In this document: positions 35,077 through 43,107 of the stretch, one piece after another | Layout of the letters: each line of letters opens with the position of its first letter | Numbering within the stretch: position 1 is the stretch's first letter | Source of the DNA: Shimia sp049116215 | GTDB lineage: Bacteria; Pseudomonadota; Alphaproteobacteria; Rhodobacterales; Rhodobacteraceae | DNA: 64,000 nt | Direction: 5' to 3' | Assembly (NCBI RefSeq): GCF_049116215.1 | Contig: NZ_JAGDZB010000003.1 | Span: 496,001 to 560,000, forward strand | The notes under the pieces: generated by a model | Seen by the model: the letters and a program-made list of their open reading frames with translations, nothing else | Databases searched by the model: none | What the model was told of the DNA's origin: nothing | Program-made: the position numbers and the translations under genes

Positions 35077-36294
35077 TTAGGCAGCGATGGAGCGCGCTTC
35101 GATGCGACGCATGTGTAGCATCAGCAAGAAGCCCATCAGAGCCAAGGTCCCCACAGAGATCACCAGCGGCAAAGGTGTGCCGTTAAAAGCGAGGCTGATC
35201 GGCGCCGCAAGGATGACGCCAAAGATGGTCGAGAGCGCGCCCATCACTGACGCAGCGGTGCCCGCCATATGCCCCAAGGGTTCCATCGCCATAGCGTTGA
35301 GATTGCCGATGGTCAGGCCTATCGAGAAGAATACGGTCAACTGCCACAGTGCAAAGGCGTAAAACTGCATGTTCAGATCAGGCATCGCCAAACACAGAAC
35401 CATGATAAAGGCGCAGATGATTTTGCCTGCCACCGCAACTGTGACAAGGAAACGCATCCCCAGTTTCATCACCAGTTTGGCATTGAGGAAGCTTGCGGTG
35501 CCAGAGACCAAAGCGATGCCTGCAAACCAATAGGGAAACTCTGAGGCGCGGTCATAGGTCTGGTCATAGACCAGCTGGACAGTGCCAATGAGGGCAAACA
35601 GGCTGCCCATGATCAGAGATTGCACCAGAATAGAGGTGCGCACGGCGGGAATACTCCACATTTCGCGCAGACCCGCTAGGAGTTTGGCGATGCTAAAGGG
35701 GCGACGGTGATCGACGGGCAGAGGCTCTGGCAAGCGGATGCTGATCCACGCCACTGACAGCATGGAGAACGCCATGAAAGCCACGAAGATGCCGCGCCAT
35801 GAGGAGAAATCGATGATGATTTGGCCTAGAAGAGGCGCGATGGCAGGCACCAATGTGAACACCATCATTACAAAAGACATGATGCGTGCCATGTCGCGAC
35901 CAGAGAACAGGTCGCGGACAATGGCGAGCGTTACCACCCGAGGACCAGCAGCGCCCATGCCTTGGAAAAGGCGCGCGGCGAGCAGCCATTCCAGTGTTTG
36001 GCTTTGGTAGCCAATGAAGGCACAGAGTGTGTAAATCACCGCGCCGGAGATCAGCACTGGCTTACGGCCAAAGCGATCTGACAGCGGGCCAGTGAAAAAC
36101 GTGCCAATGCCCATGCCCAACACAAAGGACATGACAATCAGAGTTTCGGTGTTGTGGCTGCCCGGGCTGAGCTCGGCGGCGATTTGCGGCAAGGCTGGGA
36201 GCATGGCGTCAATCGAAAACGCAATGGTGGCAAACATCATCGCGCAGAGGGCAATGAATTCGACCTGCGTCATCGGCAGATTGTCTTTGGTCAT
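35077..36294 (-). CDS. MFS transporter, Bcr/CflA drug-resistance type
   Basis: 405 aa from the ATG at 36294 (GGAG 7 nt upstream; the frame stays open 15 codons further). 12 membrane helices; the motif GPLSDRFGRKPVLISGA is the MFS motif A, and LFQGMGAAGPRVVTLAIVRD is the typical Bcr/CflA helix 4 motif. Probably a multidrug or metabolite exporter. First of two tandem MFS genes; 190 bp of non-coding sequence upstream contains no feature I can name. Confidence 0.85.
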   Translation of the reverse strand: MTKDNLPMTQVEFIALCAMMFATIAFSIDAMLPALPQIAAELSPGSHNTETLIVMSFVLGMGIGTFFTGPLSDRFGRKPVLISGAVIYTLCAFIGYQSQTLEWLLAARLFQGMGAAGPRVVTLAIVRDLFSGRDMARIMSFVMMVFTLVPAIAPLLGQIIIDFSSWRGIFVAFMAFSMLSVAWISIRLPEPLPVDHRRPFSIAKLLAGLREMWSIPAVRTSILVQSLIMGSLFALIGTVQLVYDQTYDRASEFPYWFAGIALVSGTASFLNAKLVMKLGMRFLVTVAVAGKIICAFIMVLCLAMPDLNMQFYAFALWQLTVFFSIGLTIGNLNAMAMEPLGHMAGTAASVMGALSTIFGVILAAPISLAFNGTPLPLVISVGTLALMGFLLMLHMRRIEARSIAA

Positions 36295-36484
36295 GACATG
36301 CTCCGTCAAAAAAAGCTCATGCAGGCAAGAGGACAGCACGCGAAAGCGGCGCTGTTCAAACTCTGGCCTACACCAGTTGGGTGATCGTGCTTGAGTGGTC
36401 AGGCCGCAGAATGGCGGGTCGACCTGGCTAAGTTAGCGTGGGGCGTTGTGGTTCACAAGTGAAGAATGAACGGTGGTTCAGGTC

Positions 36485-37126
36485 TCACTCAGCGGCGTTT
36501 TGCGCCTTTAGGTCGGCCATCACGCGGCGCCACAATTCGGCGGGTTGTGCGCCGGGCACCGCATGTTGGTTGGCCACAATGAAGGTTGGCACCGAATTCA
36601 CCCCCATCTCGCGGCTATGCGCATCGCGTTTTTGGATGTCTTCCACGTCGGCATCAGACTCCAGCAGTTTGCGCACCATCGCGGCGTCCATGCCTGCGCT
36701 GTCTGCAATGTCTGCCAGAACGTCGATGTCACCAATGTCACGGCCGTCTTTGAAATAGGCGGCGAACAATGCATCCACCACGGCGTTTTGCTTTTTCTCG
36801 ATGCCAGCCCAATGGATCAAGCGGTGGGCGTTGATGGTGTTGGGGGTGCGTTTGATGGCGGCAAAGTTGATCTCCAAACCTTCGTCGCGCGCGTGTTGTT
36901 CAATCTCGGAGTAGACTTTTACGGCATTGTCTTTGCCGCCAAATTTGGTTTCCAGATATTCGCGACGGTCCATGCCCTCGGCAGGCATATCCGGGTTGAG
37001 CTGAAACGGGTGCCACTCAATGACAAATGGATGGTCCCCTTCGGCTTCCAAAGCTTTCATCAGGCGGGTTTTGCCAATCAGGCACCACGGGCAGATCGGG
37101 TCGGAGATGATGTCGAGTTTGATCAT
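36485..37126 (-). CDS. DsbA-family (FrnE-like) thiol oxidoreductase
   Basis: 213 aa cytoplasmic thioredoxin-fold protein without signal peptide. The N-terminal ISDPICPWCLIGK holds the CPWC active site and VNSVPTFIV the cis-Pro loop; the inserted helical domain lies between. It belongs to the FrnE/2-hydroxychromene-2-carboxylate isomerase-like branch; substrate unknown. The ATG overlaps the stop of the upstream acyl-CoA ligase-like gene by 4 bp. Confidence 0.88.
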   Translation of the reverse strand: MIKLDIISDPICPWCLIGKTRLMKALEAEGDHPFVIEWHPFQLNPDMPAEGMDRREYLETKFGGKDNAVKVYSEIEQHARDEGLEINFAAIKRTPNTINAHRLIHWAGIEKKQNAVVDALFAAYFKDGRDIGDIDVLADIADSAGMDAAMVRKLLESDADVEDIQKRDAHSREMGVNSVPTFIVANQHAVPGAQPAELWRRVMADLKAQNAAE

Positions 37127-38643
37127 GTGGAAGCCTTGAATAATTCGCGCAGGGCGCGACGGTTGAGTTTGCCATTGGCGTTGGTGGGCAACGCGGGCAG
37201 GCGTTGGTAAAGCCGAGGCTGCTTGTAACGCGCAAGATGGGTCTCCGCAAAGGCTTTCAGCGCGTCCTCCACGAGATCGTGATCAGACGTATAGAAAGCG
37301 GCGATGATGTGGGTGTCGGCTTTGACCTCCACATCGGTTACCGCGATGGAACTGATCTCCGGAAATGGCAGGAGTGCTGCCTCGACTTCAAGTGGCGAAA
37401 CGCGGAAACCACCGGCGTTCATCATATCGTCTGCGCGGCCGAGGTAAGTGACGTGACCGTCATCGTCCATTTGGCCAAGATCGCCCGTGAGGAACCAATC
37501 GCCTTGAAACCGCGCAGCGGTCTCTTCGGGGGCATTGAGGTAGCCCAGCATCAGGCCGGGGTCTGATTTGTGTACGGCGATGGTGCCGGGGGTGTCGTGA
37601 GGCACCGGGCCGGTGCTGTCCAGAATGGCGATCTTGCGGCCGGTTTGAGGGCGACCCAAAGTGCCTTTTGGCGCAGGGTGAGCCGGGCTGGCCGAAAGGA
37701 AGGTCGAGCATTCGGACATGCCAAAAGCTTCGAAGAGTTTCGTTCCGGTGGCTGCATTCCATTGGGTGCGTAAAGTTTCGGAGAGCTTTTCGCCGGCACA
37801 GAGACCGTGGCGCAGGTCTGGCAGCGCAGGATTGTCACATGTTGCGAGTATTTTGCGGTAGACACCTGGTGCTGCGGCAAACAGGGTTGCATGGCTCTCC
37901 CGTAGGCGGTGTGGCAAGTCCTGAGGCGCGGTGTTTGGCGCTGGGATCAGCGCGGTGGCGCCTTTGGTCCAGGGGTCCATCAAGCCAGTGCCAAGTGTGA
38001 AGGTCCAGTTGAAGGCGCCGGCGTGCAGGAGGCGGTCGTCTTCGTGCAGATCGTACCAGCCCTCAAACATCATCTGGCGTGCCCAAATTGCGCGATGTGC
38101 GTGCTCCACCGCTCGGGGAATACCAGAGGTGCCAGACGTATAAATGATGTAGGCGGGACGGTTGGGGTCGCCAAAGGCAAAATCAGCAGCGGGAAGGGTG
38201 TGAAATTCAAGAAGAGTTTGTGTTGTCAGTGTGTTGGGTTGTGGCTTTGAAGTTGTTGCAACCTCAGGGTCATGCAAAATGGCCGCTGGAGACAGTGTTT
38301 CCACCATCTTTGTGACTTCAGCTTCGGTAAGTTGAGAGGACGTTGGAACGGGGATCAAACCAACAGCGATGCAAGCCAGATAGGAAATTGGGAACTCCAC
38401 CGTATTGCCAAGGCGCATCAGGACCCGGTCACCGGGGGTAAGACCGGACCGCAAAAGACCGGTTCCTGTGCCAAGGATGGCAGACTTCAGAGCGCCGAAG
38501 GTCCAGCTTTCAGTACTCTCGGACGATAAGATACGGAGAGCCTCTTTGTCCGCCAAACGATCCGCATGGCGCAGCACATGGGCGGCCATGTTGAAAGACG
38601 TGGGACAGGGTGGCGGTGGGCCTTGGTCAAAGATTGAGCACAT
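37123..38643 (-). CDS. AMP-dependent synthetase/ligase (acyl-CoA synthetase-like)
   Basis: 506 aa from MCSIFDQGPPPPCPTSFNMA (ATG at 38643); a longer frame to 38760 exists but would run over the divergent regulator start. The ANL-superfamily motifs are clear: P-loop YIIYTSGTSGIPRAVEHAH, then FEAFGMSECSTF, GDWFLTGDLGQMD, YLGRADDMMNAGG and the C-terminal Lys in TNANGKLNRR. It activates a carboxylic acid as acyl-AMP and then acyl-CoA; the substrate (fatty, benzoate-like or other) is unknown. Divergent from the XRE-cupin regulator, which may control it, and coupled to the DsbA-family gene. Confidence 0.85.
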   Translation of the reverse strand: MCSIFDQGPPPPCPTSFNMAAHVLRHADRLADKEALRILSSESTESWTFGALKSAILGTGTGLLRSGLTPGDRVLMRLGNTVEFPISYLACIAVGLIPVPTSSQLTEAEVTKMVETLSPAAILHDPEVATTSKPQPNTLTTQTLLEFHTLPAADFAFGDPNRPAYIIYTSGTSGIPRAVEHAHRAIWARQMMFEGWYDLHEDDRLLHAGAFNWTFTLGTGLMDPWTKGATALIPAPNTAPQDLPHRLRESHATLFAAAPGVYRKILATCDNPALPDLRHGLCAGEKLSETLRTQWNAATGTKLFEAFGMSECSTFLSASPAHPAPKGTLGRPQTGRKIAILDSTGPVPHDTPGTIAVHKSDPGLMLGYLNAPEETAARFQGDWFLTGDLGQMDDDGHVTYLGRADDMMNAGGFRVSPLEVEAALLPFPEISSIAVTDVEVKADTHIIAAFYTSDHDLVEDALKAFAETHLARYKQPRLYQRLPALPTNANGKLNRRALRELFKAST

Positions 38644-38728
38644 AAGGTTGGCGTATGCAGCAAACGCAATGGGTGCAAGAGAAACGTGGCGGTTGCCAGT
38701 GCATGGTTGCGCACGGTAGAAGCGCGGC

Positions 38729-39352
38729 ATGAGCTCAAAAGACCCAAAATCGTTGATCAAGATCGCGCGTGAGAACGGCGGGCAGGATCATGTCGAACCG
38801 CTTGACCTTGGTGAACGCGTGCGCGAATTGCGCAAAGCCCGTAAGTGGACGTTGGAGCAAGCGGCCAGTCAGGCTGGTCTGGCACGGTCAACCCTGTCCA
38901 AAATTGAAAACGGCCAGATGTCCCCCACCTATGATGCGGTGAAAAAGCTGGCGGTCGGGTTGGAAATCTCTGTGCCGCAGTTGTTTACCGCGCCAATCAA
39001 AGATCAGGTCAACGGCCGTATGGCGTTGGTGAAGTCCGGTGAGGGCACGCGCCAGGTTACCACCACGTATGAACATGAATTGTTGGCGGAAGGGCTGCGC
39101 AAGAAGGCGATGCTTCCGTATCGGGCACGGGTTCGGGCGCGGTCGATGGAAGAGTTTGACGGCTGGGTGCGCCACGACGGCGAAGAGTTTTTGTACGTGT
39201 TGACCGGTGTGGTCATGCTTTACACCGAGTTTTATGAGCCTGTCGAAATGCGGCGCGGTGACAGCGCCTATTATGACGGTTCCATGGGCCACAATGTGGT
39301 CTCCGTGAGCGCAGATGATGCGACAATCCTCTGGGTGACGTCGCTCGCATAA
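38729..39352 (+). CDS. XRE-family regulator with C-terminal cupin domain
   Basis: 207 aa. Helix-turn-helix at residues about 28-85 (RVRELRKARKWTLEQAASQA, GLARSTLSKIENGQMSPTYD) and a cupin sensor domain at about 125-205 (GEEFLYVLTGVVMLYTEFYE, GDSAYYDGSMGHNV). Such XRE-cupin proteins (PuuR/SutR type) usually respond to a small metabolite and control neighbouring catabolic or amine genes. The divergent acyl-CoA ligase-like gene, 85 bp away, is the most likely target. Confidence 0.9.
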   Translation: MSSKDPKSLIKIARENGGQDHVEPLDLGERVRELRKARKWTLEQAASQAGLARSTLSKIENGQMSPTYDAVKKLAVGLEISVPQLFTAPIKDQVNGRMALVKSGEGTRQVTTTYEHELLAEGLRKKAMLPYRARVRARSMEEFDGWVRHDGEEFLYVLTGVVMLYTEFYEPVEMRRGDSAYYDGSMGHNVVSVSADDATILWVTSLA

Positions 39353-39353
39353 A

Positions 39354-39376
39354 TGCCTGTTTGGGCAGGTGTTTTT
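39354..39376 (+). terminator. Weak intrinsic terminator after the XRE-cupin gene
   Basis: TGCCTG (39354-39359) pairs with CAGGTG (39366-39371), with two G-T wobbles, around a TTTGGG loop, followed by five T. It starts just after the stop codon. Confidence 0.5.
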
Positions 39377-39494
39377 GACTAATTTTCACCAAATTCCACA
39401 GTTTTTGCAGATAGCGAAAATTGTAATGATTGATTGCACGTATTTTTAACAACGATTGGGGCATTCCTGAGGGGCACTTACATTTGGAGCCAGA

Positions 39495-40730
39495 ATGGAA
39501 CCTCAAGAAAGAATCGGGCTTGCGAGCCTGACAAAGATGGCGTTTGACGGCGTTGATCTTCAGCCTCTGCGTACTGAGTTGCTGAGCAAAGTGTTCACCG
39601 GAAAAGATGCGGATGGCATCTTTATGGATCTGTCGGTGATAGATCAGCTGCAGGGCAACCGTGCGGCGGGATTGGCTTGGCAGGAAGAAGCGCTTAAGCG
39701 GCAACAGATTTTCAGCACAAAGAAGAGTGACGCTGCGCGCACCAAATTGCTGGTGTTTGCGGAGCCAAGCCATATTGGCGGCAACACGCCCATCGAGTTC
39801 CTATTGCAGGACGCGGATGTTGAGATCCTCACATATTATCTGAACGTAGACAGTGACGCGCAAATTGATCTGCCCGCACATGATGTGGCGTTTTGTGCGG
39901 CCCCTGCGGACAGTGTGAAAGCCATGGCTTTCCAAGCCAAGGTCCGGGCTTTGACCGAAGCGGCTGGCACCAAAGTGGTGAACTTACCGGTTGGTCAGGT
40001 GGATCTGGAGCGTGACACGCTTGAAAAAATGTTTGCTGGCAAAGGCGGGCTGACACTCCCCAAAACACAACGCTTTGAGCGTGTGGAACTGCAAGGCGAT
40101 GCGGGCGAGGAGCGCTTGGCGGTGCTTGGCGATTATCCCTATGTGGTGCGACCTGTGGGCAGCCATGCGGGCGAAGGTCTGGTACTGATCGAAAGCCAAA
40201 CTGCGCTTGCGGCCTATTTGGCGGAACGTACAGAGGCAACATTCTATGTCTCAGAGTTCATCCCTTATGCCACACAAGAAGATGGCTTTTACCGTAAGTA
40301 TCGCGTGATTTTTGTCGATGGGCAGCCGTTCCCTTGTCATATGGCCATCGCGGACCAATGGGACCTTTGGTACTTGAACGCACGCATGGAAGAGTTTGCT
40401 GAAAAGAGAGCGGAGGAATCCGCCTGGATGGACAGTTTCGACCGCTCGTTTGCCACCCGCCACGAGTCAGGGTTTGGCGCACTGACCGAAGCAATTGACC
40501 TGGACTATTTTGGTGTCGACTGCGCCGAAGACCCGGAAGGCAATCTGGTGGTGTTTGAGGCGGACAACGCGCTGATCGTACATGATATGGATGACGAAGA
40601 GGTTTTTCCCTACAAAAGCAAACACATGAACCGCATATTTGATGCGTTCGAAACCTTGCTTGAGAAAAATCGGCGTGAGAAAACATCCGTCGAAACACCT
40701 GACCCCAAGCCAACGCGGCGATTGTCGTAA
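39495..40730 (+). CDS. ATP-grasp domain protein of unknown substrate
   Basis: 411 aa. Residues 1-80 look helical and TPR-like. The C-terminal two thirds have an ATP-grasp pattern: YPYVVRPVGSHAGEGLVLIE (nucleotide-binding strand and glycine-rich loop), FYVSEFIPYATQEDGFYRKY, YFGVDCAEDPEGNLVVFEAD with metal-binding acidic residues, and a glutathione-synthetase/RimK-like layout. It probably ligates a carboxylate to an amine, but the substrate is unknown. Monocistronic with a strong terminator; about 140 bp of AT-rich sequence precede it. Confidence 0.75.
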   Translation: MEPQERIGLASLTKMAFDGVDLQPLRTELLSKVFTGKDADGIFMDLSVIDQLQGNRAAGLAWQEEALKRQQIFSTKKSDAARTKLLVFAEPSHIGGNTPIEFLLQDADVEILTYYLNVDSDAQIDLPAHDVAFCAAPADSVKAMAFQAKVRALTEAAGTKVVNLPVGQVDLERDTLEKMFAGKGGLTLPKTQRFERVELQGDAGEERLAVLGDYPYVVRPVGSHAGEGLVLIESQTALAAYLAERTEATFYVSEFIPYATQEDGFYRKYRVIFVDGQPFPCHMAIADQWDLWYLNARMEEFAEKRAEESAWMDSFDRSFATRHESGFGALTEAIDLDYFGVDCAEDPEGNLVVFEADNALIVHDMDDEEVFPYKSKHMNRIFDAFETLLEKNRREKTSVETPDPKPTRRLS

Positions 40731-40740
40731 GTGAATTATC

Positions 40741-40770
40741 AAGGCGCTCCGGTTTGGGGCGCCTTTTTTT
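40741..40770 (+). terminator. Intrinsic terminator after the ATP-grasp gene
   Basis: AAGGCGC (40741-40747) pairs with GCGCCTT (40759-40765), continuing into a T run to 40770. It starts 10 bp after the stop codon. The convergent DUF1638 gene ends at 40772, immediately beside it. Confidence 0.88.
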
Positions 40771-40771
40771 G

Positions 40772-41413
40772 TTAGAGCGCTTCCAGAGCCGTGGCCATGT
40801 CGCCGTAGCCGGTAAAACGCCGTTCAAACGCGAGGCCAAGGCGATCCGCGCAGGCTTTGGCTTTTTCCGTCAGCGCTGGGTCGTCGGTTTGCGCTTGGTA
40901 GACCAGTTTTTCGTAGTTGCCAAAGTACATGTCGCGTAACTCGGGATGGCGATCGAGGCCCATGGGTTTGATGATAAAGGCGTCAAATTGCCGGACGAGG
41001 AAGTCGGTCAGGTAGAAGGCGGTGAATTCGTCTTCTGATATTTCTGCGAAGCGGTCATTGCCTTCAAAAAAACTGTAGCAATGCGGGCCTGCCACCATTT
41101 GCACACCCAATTCATCGCAGGTCTGTTGCAGCTGACCACCGGTGCCGCAGTCAGCATAGACCACAAAGATGGCGTCATAACTGCCGCGATGTTTGGCGAC
41201 AGCCTCTCGTACGGCAGGGGCGATTTTCTCAGGATGGATGTGAAAGATGGCAGGCAGACAGGTGAGGTCCATGTGAGACCAGCCATTGAGTTTGATCAGG
41301 TCGAGAATTTCACGTGCGAGCGCACCACAGGCGAGCAGCAGAATGCGGCCGGATTTGCCGGTGGGGGCTAAGCCGGACTGAGCGAGGGTGGTGTCGTCGG
41401 GGAGATCGGTCAT
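40772..41413 (-). CDS. DUF1638 family protein
   Basis: 213 aa with ILLLACGALAREILDLIKLN at the start, the central IFVVYADCGTGGQLQQTCDE and AGPHCYSFFEG, and DAFIIKPMGLDRHPELRDMY; the Cys-containing YADCGTGG and PHCYSFF are the conserved DUF1638 signatures. DUF1638 genes often accompany corrinoid methyltransferases, and here a corrinoid protein is two genes upstream. I infer a role in cobalamin-dependent methyl transfer or its reactivation, not proven. The ATG overlaps the stop of the methyltransferase gene by 4 bp. Confidence 0.82.
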   Translation of the reverse strand: MTDLPDDTTLAQSGLAPTGKSGRILLLACGALAREILDLIKLNGWSHMDLTCLPAIFHIHPEKIAPAVREAVAKHRGSYDAIFVVYADCGTGGQLQQTCDELGVQMVAGPHCYSFFEGNDRFAEISEDEFTAFYLTDFLVRQFDAFIIKPMGLDRHPELRDMYFGNYEKLVYQAQTDDPALTEKAKACADRLGLAFERRFTGYGDMATALEAL

Positions 41414-42102
41414 GGCTTGGTCAGCTTGATGGCAAAGCGGCCCGGGAGAAGCCCTGCGGGGCCGTAGCTGTCAAGGATCTTGCAGCGCCACCCTATGGCT
41501 TCAAGTGCGCGTTTGGTGCTGTTTGGATGGCGGCGGGATTGCTGATGGATCACCGTGTCAAACCGGTTGCCAACCTGGGTTTCGATGCGACGGGTGAGGC
41601 GGTCACGCTCTACCGTGACCTCAATGCGCATCTGCCAATCCGCGCCGGTGTTGCGCCGAGCATGTGGCAGACAGCTGGGGCCAATCAAATCAGCAAACAA
41701 CAGGCCGCCGGAGGGCAGGGCGTCAAATGCAGCCTGTGCCACGGGCTGAAGCGTGTCGCGCTTGGTGGTGGTGTCGATGTAACTGAGGACTTCTCCAAGG
41801 CATGTCACAGCGGTGGTGCCTTTGGGGATGTGAATGTCAGCAGCGTTGCCTTGTTTCACCAGCAGGCCACGCGCTTGGGCGATTTCTACAAAGGCGGGTG
41901 AAAGGTCGACGCCTTCGCCCATGACGCCGCGATCTTCGGCCACGGAAAGCCAAGTGCCATCGCCACAGCCGATGTCAAACAGGTGGGCGTTGACTGGTCC
42001 ATGCAGGATTTGCGCGGCGAGCCAATCATGTGCTTCGTCAAAGGTGTCGTTGAAACCTTCGGCGTGGATGCGGGCGAGATCAGGGCTATATAATCCGGAC
42101 AT
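41410..42102 (-). CDS. Class I SAM-dependent methyltransferase
   Basis: 230 aa from MSGLYSPDLARIHAEGFNDT; the ATG at 42102 fits better than the open frame to 42225, which would cross the upstream terminator. SAM-binding motif I is HLFDIGCGDGTWLSVA, with GEGVDLSPAFVEIA and TCLGEVLSYID after it. Substrate unknown. It is coupled to the DUF1638 gene by a 4-bp overlap and lies downstream of the corrinoid protein gene. Confidence 0.82.
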   Translation of the reverse strand: MSGLYSPDLARIHAEGFNDTFDEAHDWLAAQILHGPVNAHLFDIGCGDGTWLSVAEDRGVMGEGVDLSPAFVEIAQARGLLVKQGNAADIHIPKGTTAVTCLGEVLSYIDTTTKRDTLQPVAQAAFDALPSGGLLFADLIGPSCLPHARRNTGADWQMRIEVTVERDRLTRRIETQVGNRFDTVIHQQSRRHPNSTKRALEAIGWRCKILDSYGPAGLLPGRFAIKLTKP

Positions 42103-42116
42103 ATCGGTACCTTGAA

Positions 42117-42147
42117 CAAAAACGGCCCGCCTGTGAAGGGCGGGCCG
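42117..42147 (-). terminator. Intrinsic terminator of the corrinoid protein gene
   Basis: CGGCCCGCC (42123-42131) pairs perfectly with GGCGGGCCG (42139-42147); on the minus strand it is followed by a T run (AAAAA at 42118-42122 on the plus strand). It lies between the corrinoid protein gene and the methyltransferase gene, so the latter must have its own promoter or depend on read-through. Confidence 0.88.
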
Positions 42148-42188
42148 GATCAAATTGCTCGGGGAGTGAGCAAAGGAGATGGGCCTGA

Positions 42189-42887
42189 TCAGGCGCTCAT
42201 CTGATTGTGTTTGCGAGCCACCCATTCTTTGGCGGTTTCTACGGCCACAGCCGCGTCGCGGCAGTAAGCATCCGCGCCAATAGCTTTGCCAAACTCCTCG
42301 TTCAGAGGGGCGCCGCCGACCAGAACGATGTAGTCGTCGCGCTGTCCTTTTTCGACCAGCGTGTCGATCACCACCTTCATGTAAGGCATGGTGGTGGTCA
42401 GAAGGGCTGACATGCCGAGGATGTCTGGTTTGTGCTCTTCAAGGGCGTCCAGATAGCCTTCAACAGCGTTGTTGATGCCAAGGTCGACCACTTCAAAGCC
42501 GGCACCCTCCATCATCATTGCCACAAGGTTTTTGCCAATGTCGTGGATGTCGCCCTTGACGGTGCCAATCACCATGGAACCCATGCGCGGGGCGCCTGTT
42601 TCAGCCAGCAGAGGCTTCAGGATACCCATGCCGCCTTTCATGGCGCCCGCGGCCAAAAGCACTTCAGGCACAAACAAGATGCCATCGCGGAAGTCGGCGC
42701 CCACAATGGTCATGCCGCCCACAAGGGCTTCGGTCAGGATGCGGTAGGGTTCCCAGCCGCGTTCCAGCAAGATGTTCACAGCCTCTTCGATCTCTTCCTT
42801 GAGACCGTCATAGAGGTCGTCAAACATCTGTTGGACAAGTTCCTCGTCATTGAGTTCGGACAGGATGATGTCGTCTTCTTCTGACAT
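42189..42887 (-). CDS. Free-standing corrinoid (B12-binding) protein
   Basis: 232 aa. Residues 1-95 are the helical cap (ELNDEELVQQMFDDLYDGLK; EALVGGMTIVGADFRDG), and residues about 100-220 the Rossmann B12 domain: GTVKGDIHDIGKNLVAMMME contains the DxHxxG cobalt-binding motif, followed by SALLTTTMPYMKVV and VGGAPLNEEF. It carries a methyl group on cobalt between a donor and an acceptor protein. The homocysteine methyltransferase at 46360 is a natural partner. Starts MSEEDDIILSELND. Confidence 0.92.
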   Translation of the reverse strand: MSEEDDIILSELNDEELVQQMFDDLYDGLKEEIEEAVNILLERGWEPYRILTEALVGGMTIVGADFRDGILFVPEVLLAAGAMKGGMGILKPLLAETGAPRMGSMVIGTVKGDIHDIGKNLVAMMMEGAGFEVVDLGINNAVEGYLDALEEHKPDILGMSALLTTTMPYMKVVIDTLVEKGQRDDYIVLVGGAPLNEEFGKAIGADAYCRDAAVAVETAKEWVARKHNQMSA

Positions 42888-43080
42888 GCGCGTATTCCAA
42901 TACCCTGGCGGGGGCCCAATATGGGCACCGGTTGCTGTTCGTTATACCCCAGCTTTCAAACTTTTTCAGCGGGCAAACTGTCTGAATAGCGACATAGCCA
43001 AAGCCGCGTGCGACGTGTAGGGGCAAAAATCATGAATGCGATGAAAGTTTCTCATCCAGATCATGGGGTTTGTTGCATGT

Positions 43081-43095
43081 GTTCTCCTTTTGTTC
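43081..43095 (+). promoter_or_regulatory. LexA (SOS) box, alphaproteobacterial type
   Basis: GTTC (43081-43084), seven bases, GTTC (43092-43095): a perfect GTTC-N7-GTTC direct repeat, the known LexA operator of Rhodobacter and other alphaproteobacteria. It ends 12 bp before the ATG of the radical-SAM gene, where a bound repressor would block transcription. Confidence 0.7.
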
Positions 43096-43107
43096 TAGTT
43101 TGGGAGC

